Positions 58,721 through 64,000 of a stretch of DNA of 64,000 bases are shown piece after piece; within the stretch, counting starts at the first letter, position 1, and each line of letters begins with the position of its first letter. Source of the DNA: Micavibrio_A sp964539025 (GTDB lineage Bacteria; Pseudomonadota; Alphaproteobacteria; Micavibrionales; Micavibrionaceae). Location of the stretch: contig CAZIFA010000010.1 in assembly GCA_964539025.1 (NCBI GenBank), positions 1 to 64,000 of the forward strand, read 5' to 3'. The position numbers and the translations under genes were made by a program. Under the pieces are notes generated by a model. That model was not told where the DNA came from and ran no database searches. It saw only the letters and a program-made list of their open reading frames with translations.

Positions 58721-59182
58721 ATGATCATAAAAGTACCAGTTGCAGCAGCTCTGGCCCTCGGCATCGCGTTTACAGCGGCAGCGTGCGGTAATACACCTCC
58801 TTGTCATACGACAGTGGGTGCATTCGTCGGCAATGTCGGTGTCGGCGTCAGTGGCCCTAATCAGGGTTGTGTAACCGCGACGGCAGTGGCCCCGTTGCTG
58901 GATTCTCCCAATCCAGTCAGCCAGGCCATAGCTTTGAATACATTGGGGGTCGCCGATCCTAACTTTAAAAAGGCGACGGACAAAACGCTCGATGACATCT
59001 TGGCGGAGAAAATGGTGCTCTGCAAAACAGAACTTGTACCAACCGGCGATGGCACATTCAAAGTCATATTCAGAACCGCGAAATGTAAAGATCAGCCAGC
59101 ACAGTCCACGCCTGCGGCAGGTCAACCACAGCATACACCAATGACGGTTGCGGCTGGTGGTGAACCCAGACGGCAACCTTAA
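58721..59182 (+). CDS. putative lipoprotein
   Basis: 153 residues. Signal VAAALALGIAFTAAAC with a lipobox-like cysteine. The mature part has cysteines (PPCHTT, QGCVTA, VLCKTE, AKCKDQ) suggesting disulfides, and a Pro/Gln-rich end. No family recognised. It lies 11 bases after the preceding stop, so the pair is cotranscribed. Confidence 0.75.
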   Translation: MIIKVPVAAALALGIAFTAAACGNTPPCHTTVGAFVGNVGVGVSGPNQGCVTATAVAPLLDSPNPVSQAIALNTLGVADPNFKKATDKTLDDILAEKMVLCKTELVPTGDGTFKVIFRTAKCKDQPAQSTPAAGQPQHTPMTVAAGGEPRRQP

Positions 59183-59200
59183 TCCTATTCCAGTATTTCA

Positions 59201-59235
59201 AACCCCTCACCCGCCGGATGAGGGGGTTTTCTTTT
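59201..59235 (+). terminator. intrinsic terminator
   Basis: AACCCCTCA pairs with TGAGGGGGTT (one bulged G) around a CCCGCCGGA loop, followed by TTCTTTT. It ends the 57924-59182 unit. Confidence 0.8.
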
Positions 59236-59318
59236 CCCGTCTTTCTTGCTTTTTTCTTTGTTCGATCCGATGTATTTTTCGGTATGCAACAAAGGCGCGG
59301 ATAAAGGAAAAACAGATC

Positions 59319-59807
59319 ATGACCCACTATTACAAGATGATGGCATCGCCCGTGGGCGAGCTTACCTTGGTCGCCAGTGATAAAGGCCTCGCCGCCATTT
59401 TGTGGGAGAATGATAAGCCCGGCCGCGTTAAGCTCGGCCCCATGTCCGAAGACAAAAACCACCCCGTTCTGGTCGAAACCGAACGCCAGCTATCCGATTA
59501 TTTTGCTGGAAAACGCCAGTCTTTCTCGCTCGATCTCGATTTTCAGGGCACCGAGTTCCAGAAAAAAGTCTGGGCAGCGTTGCTCACCATCCCCTTCGGA
59601 CAGACGCAAAACTATGGCCAGATCGCAGCCCAAATCGGCAATCCCAAGGCCGTGCGAGCCGTCGGCGCCGCCAACGGCAAAAACCCCATTTCCATCGTCG
59701 CACCCTGTCACCGCGTCATCGGCGCGAACGGCACGCTGACGGGGTTTGCGGGCGGCTTGGAAGCCAAGGAATGCCTGCTTTCGATCGAAAGCCGCAAGGC
59801 CGGGTGA
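59319..59807 (+). CDS. ogt: methylated-DNA-protein-cysteine methyltransferase
   Basis: 162 residues from the ATG at 59319 (AAAGGA upstream); the frame is open from 59148 but that part spans a terminator. The acceptor cysteine lies in VAPCHRVIGANG. FQKKVWAALLTIPFGQTQNYGQIA is the DNA-binding helix region, and LTGFAGGLEAKECLL the C-terminus. It removes alkyl groups from O6-methylguanine by a single-turnover reaction. No Ada N-domain. Not obviously linked to the secretion genes on either side. Confidence 0.95.
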   Translation: MTHYYKMMASPVGELTLVASDKGLAAILWENDKPGRVKLGPMSEDKNHPVLVETERQLSDYFAGKRQSFSLDLDFQGTEFQKKVWAALLTIPFGQTQNYGQIAAQIGNPKAVRAVGAANGKNPISIVAPCHRVIGANGTLTGFAGGLEAKECLLSIESRKAG

Positions 59808-59976
59808 AACGGGCCGTTTTTAACCATTTTTGATTATGGTTAAACATGCACGGGCAAATCCTTACTTTATCCCGCCCCGCTTCCTTTATTTTTTGTAAAT
59901 AAGGGGCGATTCCTGTTAAATTATAAGCGGATACCAAATCAAGATTTTTCACCCGTTTATGTAAGATACAAAAACC

Positions 59977-61182
59977 ATGTCCGATAAAAAATCCGCCGGA
60001 GCTGACGCTGCCCTTGGATGGGGTATTTTGCTGTGTGTTTTCGCAGCGATCGGTTATCTCGTCTGGTGGCATTTCAAAGAGGAAATTCGCAACGTGATCC
60101 GCTGGCTGCGCTATGCGGAAATGTGGGTGATGTCGTTTTTCGTCGATCCCGATTATACGGTGAAATGGAAGGGCGACGCCGTCAACTATCACGAATTGAT
60201 GAAAATGGCGAAGGCCGTTCCGACCGGGCAGGTTGACGCCGAATTGTTGAGCGCACTTGCCACCGTCGGACTGCAACCTTATGTCATTATATGTTGCGTC
60301 ATCACGATTTTATTTGCCACATGGGCCTTGCTCAAAGGTCCGGGATCGGAGCACCGCTCTGTCTACAATATCGACACGCTGATCAAAAAACAGGCTAGGA
60401 CCTTCCCAATCATCTCGCCCTTCATCAGTTTCAACCCATCGAAGCAACCTGTGCGCGCGCCCGGAGCACCCGTTCCTGCTGAGCTACCGATTTTTGCAGA
60501 AGCGCTAAGCCCCGAAGAATGGGTTGTGCACGCCGAAATTCCCGTGACCGAGAAAAAAATCAATGAAGAGGTTGCAACCAAGGCTTTTGCGAAGCAGCTT
60601 GGCCCGCGCTGGCGCGGGGCGAAAAACCTTGAACCTTATAAACAGATTCTACTGGCCGCTTTTTGTCTGAAAGCCTCACGCAAGCGTGCGGATTCTGATA
60701 CGATGCTGGGACGTCTTGCCCGTTGTTGGGATCAGAAAGGCGGACTTAAACTTAGCCGTGATCGCAAATTGTTGCGTGAAGCTCGCGCCGTACTATCCAA
60801 CCAGTCCCTATCGGGTACAGTATTGAAGAGTTGCAACGAACACGCATGGGAAACAACGGCCTTGATACGCGGGCTATTTACCGCACGTCAGGAAGGCGGC
60901 GTTTTGGCACCTGCGCAATTCGTATGGCTTCGCGCCCATAACCGCGCTCTGTGGTATCCCCTTAACAATCTTGGACGTCAATCCCTTCATATGGAAGCGC
61001 TCGGCGCGATGGCCCATTACAAAGCCGAAAAACTGGCACAGCGCCCCATTCCGCGCCCCAAAGTTAACGATGCGGTTAAAGCTCTGGTTGAATTCATGGC
61101 ATCGGATAAGCCGCGCGTCTTGCCGCAGATTGATTACAGCGGCTCAAAAAATCGTGGTGTAAAAAAACTGAAAAACGCATAG
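59977..61182 (+). CDS. dotM: DotM/IcmP-like type IVB secretion protein
   Basis: 401 residues. Two membrane segments near the N-terminus (about 11-30 and 100-118) flank WWHFKEEIRNVIRWLRYAEM, followed by a cytosolic domain. FTARQEGGVLAPAQFVWLRAHNRALWYPLNNLGRQSLHMEALGAMAHYKAEKLAQRPIPRP is the DotM/TrbA-like C-terminal signature. DotM partners DotL in the coupling complex that recruits effectors in Legionella. The order here is dotM - unknown gene - dotL; in Legionella icmP and icmO are adjacent. Downstream gap 18 bases. Confidence 0.9.
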   Translation: MSDKKSAGADAALGWGILLCVFAAIGYLVWWHFKEEIRNVIRWLRYAEMWVMSFFVDPDYTVKWKGDAVNYHELMKMAKAVPTGQVDAELLSALATVGLQPYVIICCVITILFATWALLKGPGSEHRSVYNIDTLIKKQARTFPIISPFISFNPSKQPVRAPGAPVPAELPIFAEALSPEEWVVHAEIPVTEKKINEEVATKAFAKQLGPRWRGAKNLEPYKQILLAAFCLKASRKRADSDTMLGRLARCWDQKGGLKLSRDRKLLREARAVLSNQSLSGTVLKSCNEHAWETTALIRGLFTARQEGGVLAPAQFVWLRAHNRALWYPLNNLGRQSLHMEALGAMAHYKAEKLAQRPIPRPKVNDAVKALVEFMASDKPRVLPQIDYSGSKNRGVKKLKNA

Positions 61183-61200
61183 GACGGCACAGAAAAGACA

Positions 61201-61752
61201 ATGAACAATCTTTGGAAAAAAACATCAGGCGATTATGAATCTTCCGCGAAAGTCGTAGATGGAAACCTGATCCTGTCTCTGCCCAACGCAATCAATCCCA
61301 TCGTATGGCGTATGGAACTGGGTAATGTCAAAGCCTCGGCACTTGAAGTCCGGACGAATACCACGGACGGCACGCATGTTCTGACCTTAAAAACACCCAA
61401 GGGCGATGTCCACGAAATCGCCCCTTTCGCCCAACGTGATGATGCACTCCGCGCACTTATGCGCGTTTCTACCGCCCTTCAGGGAGCACAGGGGAAAATC
61501 GCGGTGGCAACAACAATCACAGCATCACACAGCGCAACGCAACCAGAAAGCGGCTCGGGATATAAATGGCTGCTGACACTGGGTGGTGTTTTGATCGTAA
61601 TATTCCTGTTTGCGTATCTGAGCAGTCTTACCCCGCAACAAATGGACAGCACGAATGTCGGCGCACCGGAAAGCGCCACAAGCGTCACCGGCGAACCCAA
61701 TGCCGAAAGCGGCGTTCCGCAATCGGCAGATCAACTGCTTAGAGGATTTTAA
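61201..61752 (+). CDS. unknown single-pass membrane protein between dotM and dotL
   Basis: 183 residues: a soluble N-terminal domain (1-105) with beta-strand character (LILSLPNAINPIVWRMELGNVKASALEVRTN, HVLTLKTPKGDVHEIAPF), a linker, one membrane segment (about 121-143, WLLTLGGVLIVIFLFAYL), and a Ser/Gly/Pro-rich 40-residue tail. No signal peptide. Not recognised. Tight spacing (18 bases from dotM, 5 bases to dotL) implies cotranscription and a role with the coupling complex, by inference. Confidence 0.8.
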   Translation: MNNLWKKTSGDYESSAKVVDGNLILSLPNAINPIVWRMELGNVKASALEVRTNTTDGTHVLTLKTPKGDVHEIAPFAQRDDALRALMRVSTALQGAQGKIAVATTITASHSATQPESGSGYKWLLTLGGVLIVIFLFAYLSSLTPQQMDSTNVGAPESATSVTGEPNAESGVPQSADQLLRGF

Positions 61753-61757
61753 GCTCT

Positions 61758-64000
61758 ATGGCCTTAGACGAGAAACGATACGGCTATTACGCGCATATGA
61801 GGGACGTACGTCCCCTCTATGTGCGGCTGGGCGCGTGGCTTTCAAAGCCCGGGCACGCTTTTGCCACTTTTCTTATGATGATCATGCCGTTTTATTTCAT
61901 GCCTGAAAGTCGGCAATTCACAGACGTCATTATGCTTTCTAGCATTCTGTATTTTTGGTGGTTGAAAAAACGCAAGCGAGTTTTGCCGTTCAAACTACCC
62001 GCTGATTCTAAATATATAGACCACAACAGTATGGGCGGCGGACGAAGTGGCAAGCCTGAAGGTATTTTGTATCTGGGCAACACGCGGGGCGGAACAAATA
62101 CCCGAGAAGAAATTTGGTTCACAAACTCAGACGCCAGAACCCACCTCCTCTACCTTGGAACCACAGGCGCTGGTAAAACCGAAGGGTTGAAATCCATCGT
62201 TACAAACGCAATGACCTGGGGCTCAGGCTTCGTCTATATCGACGGTAAAGCCGATACCGATCTGTGGTCTTCACTCTCCTCGCTCGTGCGGCGTTTCGGA
62301 CGCGATGACGATCTGTTCGTCCTGAACTACATGACCGGAAACTCGGACGCCAAAGCCCCGTCCAATACGATGAACCCGTTCAGTTCCGGCTCCGCTTCAT
62401 ACCTTACCAACATGCTTGTCTCCCTAATGCCGCAGGCCGAAGGCGACAACGCGATGTGGAAAGAACGTGCGGTATCCTTGATCAGTTCGCTGATGCCTGC
62501 CCTGACATGGAAACGCGACAATCAGGACACACCATTGTCGGTTTCGACCATCCGAAATTATCTTGAATTAAACAACGTTATTAAACTTTCACGCGATGAA
62601 GCACTACCCAACCATATGCGCGAAAGTATTCAGGGTTATCTGAACACGCTTCCCGGCTATGTAGACGGCGCGTTCGACGATAACGGCAAAGAAAAACCTA
62701 TGGGTCCGGATCAGCCAATGGTGGATACAACCACCGTTCGTCAGCAGCACGGCTACTTGACCATGCAGTTCACACGCTCCTTGCAGTCATTGGGCGATGA
62801 CTACGGCTACATTTTCGATACGCAATCCGCTGACATCGACATGGTAGACATCGTTCTAAACCGCCGTATTGTAATCGCGCTTATTCCGGCACTTGAAAAA
62901 TCATCAGACGAAACGGCCAACCTCGGTAAAATTATCGCCGCTACCCTTAAGGGGATGATGGGCTCTACGCTTGGCGCCACGGTCGAGGGGGAAAGCGCGA
63001 CCGTCATTGAAAACAAACCGTCCGTATCCGCCACCCCGTTCATGACCATCTTCGACGAAGTCGGATACTACGTCTCCGACGGTATGGCCGTTATGGCGGC
63101 GCAGGCACGATCGCTCGGCTTCTCTCTCGTCTTCTCAGCGCAGGACTTACCGGCCCTTCAAAAACGCGTGAAGGAAGAATCGCGCTCCATCACTGGTAAC
63201 TGTAACATCAAGATTTTCGGCAAGTTGTCCGATCCGACAGACACGAAAGACTATTTCGAACGTCAGGCAGGAAAGATGCTGGCAATGGCCACCACAGGTT
63301 TTCAGCTTCAAGGGGGTGTATCCACCGGATCCTACTACGACAATTTGGGCGCTAACCTTCAAGCTTACGACCGCGCCGATTACGGCGATTTAAAAAAACT
63401 GCGCGAAGGAGAAGCCGTTCTGATTTTCGAAGGAACGGTTATCGACGTCCAGATTTTCTATTCCAACCCCGGCCATGCCAAGGCAATGCGTGTGGGACGC
63501 TTCTTATCCCTGCCGCCGAGCGATGAAAACATCATCAAACATCGTGAACAAATTACCAAGCTGCGCGACTACATGGTCAGCAAGACATGGACTGCTGCAA
63601 AAGCCGATGTTAAATCCATCACGCCGCCGCAGATTGACGCGCTACGTGACGGATATAAAACAGGTGTAAAATACGCCGAAACTGCCACCGATTACGGCAT
63701 CGCCGCCGTTGCTGAATTACATGCCCGCCAATACCCCGAAGAGGCCGCCAAGGCCCTGTCCGGTGGAAGCGATGTCATAGAACAACAACCGCAACCATTG
63801 TCCGCATCGGTTGAAGCTCCGCCAGCAACAATTTCAACCACACCAGCCGCAACGGCAACAGCACCTACCAGCGCTACGCCCATGGGCTTTTTCAAAAAAC
63901 CCTCGGCTAGCGAAACACCAGCCACAACGCCGGAACCCGTTCGTGAAGATAAAAAAGTTTCATGGAACGATCTGGTGGCCGAAGAAGTGGCAGTGCAAGA
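61758..64000 (+). CDS. dotL: DotL/IcmO-like type IVB coupling ATPase (partial)
   Basis: 747 residues to the window edge; the C-terminus lies outside. Membrane segments at about 29-48 and 54-70. Walker A YLGTTGAGKTEGLK (about 133) and Walker B FMTIFDEVGYY (about 428) mark the VirD4/FtsK-type coupling protein. VYIDGKADTDLWSSLSSLVRRFGRDDDLFVLNYM and LIFEGTVIDVQIFYSNPGH follow DotL. The C-terminal 120 residues are Ala/Thr/Pro-rich, where Legionella DotL binds IcmS/IcmW and DotN. It recruits substrates at the inner membrane. No stop before 64000. Confidence 0.95.
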   Translation, partial: MALDEKRYGYYAHMRDVRPLYVRLGAWLSKPGHAFATFLMMIMPFYFMPESRQFTDVIMLSSILYFWWLKKRKRVLPFKLPADSKYIDHNSMGGGRSGKPEGILYLGNTRGGTNTREEIWFTNSDARTHLLYLGTTGAGKTEGLKSIVTNAMTWGSGFVYIDGKADTDLWSSLSSLVRRFGRDDDLFVLNYMTGNSDAKAPSNTMNPFSSGSASYLTNMLVSLMPQAEGDNAMWKERAVSLISSLMPALTWKRDNQDTPLSVSTIRNYLELNNVIKLSRDEALPNHMRESIQGYLNTLPGYVDGAFDDNGKEKPMGPDQPMVDTTTVRQQHGYLTMQFTRSLQSLGDDYGYIFDTQSADIDMVDIVLNRRIVIALIPALEKSSDETANLGKIIAATLKGMMGSTLGATVEGESATVIENKPSVSATPFMTIFDEVGYYVSDGMAVMAAQARSLGFSLVFSAQDLPALQKRVKEESRSITGNCNIKIFGKLSDPTDTKDYFERQAGKMLAMATTGFQLQGGVSTGSYYDNLGANLQAYDRADYGDLKKLREGEAVLIFEGTVIDVQIFYSNPGHAKAMRVGRFLSLPPSDENIIKHREQITKLRDYMVSKTWTAAKADVKSITPPQIDALRDGYKTGVKYAETATDYGIAAVAELHARQYPEEAAKALSGGSDVIEQQPQPLSASVEAPPATISTTPAATATAPTSATPMGFFKKPSASETPATTPEPVREDKKVSWNDLVAEEVAVQ

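Noticed and set aside
59819..59844. TTAACCAT/ATGGTTAA hairpin after ogt as a terminator
   Set aside because: AT-rich 8-bp stem with no T tract after it; left unannotated.
10..64000. CRISPR array
   Set aside because: I saw no regularly spaced direct repeats on either strand and no cas genes.

Overview
The window reads as chromosome of a free-living or facultatively host/prey-associated alphaproteobacterium. Evidence is direct: a permuted two-piece tmRNA gene, GapR (DUF2312), COQ9, DUF1489, the alphaproteobacterial SspB with a VVSLDKFRKK tail, and the hemC-hemD-mitofilin-hemY operon. It is not a reduced obligate intracellular genome, since branched-chain amino-acid biosynthesis (ilvB, ilvN, ilvC), thyA/folA and a surface polysaccharide locus are present. 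Dot/Icm-type (type IVB) secretion genes point to a lineage interacting with other cells. I cannot name the genus; a Micavibrio- or Holospora-like group is only a guess.

Layout. 1-560: 5' end of a 16S rRNA gene (minus strand, running off the window) with its leader and a strong promoter. 561-1703: two small minus-strand genes. 1837-9813: surface polysaccharide locus (outer-membrane exporter with SLBB repeats, three glycosyltransferases, a Wzz-like protein, a Wzy/WaaL-like protein, a Q/N/Y-rich secreted protein). 10033-18917: an unknown gene, rhomboid protease, haem operon, tsaD, gpsA, an EVE-domain protein. 18931-21473: six small lipoproteins or secreted proteins. 21720-32645: EamA transporter, acs, gapR, a stand-alone dotI/icmL homologue overlapping coq9, a UbiB-like kinase, a cation/proton antiporter, an orphan SGNH-like protein and two GNATs. 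32696-37491: tRNA-Arg(CCG), ABC ATPase, hydrolase, sspB, and a large O-antigen-ligase-like protein with a repeat tail.

37463-45926: ssrA, divergent from thyA-folA, then a GNAT, apbC, hflKC and a DegP-type protease. 46070-51487: miaA followed by a complete ilv attenuator (promoter, leader peptide, antiterminator, terminator), then ilvB-ilvN, a lipoprotein and ilvC. 51505-55928: small secreted proteins, an EamA transporter, an orphan flagellar-rod protein, an ABC-F ATPase and a 34-codon ORF with a consensus Shine-Dalgarno. 55945-64000: an unknown 596-residue protein divergent from a secreted protein/lipoprotein pair, ogt, and dotM - unknown membrane protein - dotL, the last cut by the window end.

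How they fit together. DotL (coupling ATPase), DotM and DotI are inner-membrane parts of a type IVB machine; here they lie about 35 kb apart, so the system is dispersed rather than in one island. The unknown proteins around dotM/dotL are the best candidates for lineage-specific parts or substrates. Three intergenic palindromic repeats and several clear hairpin terminators punctuate the compact gene order. There is no CRISPR array, integrase or insertion sequence that I can see.
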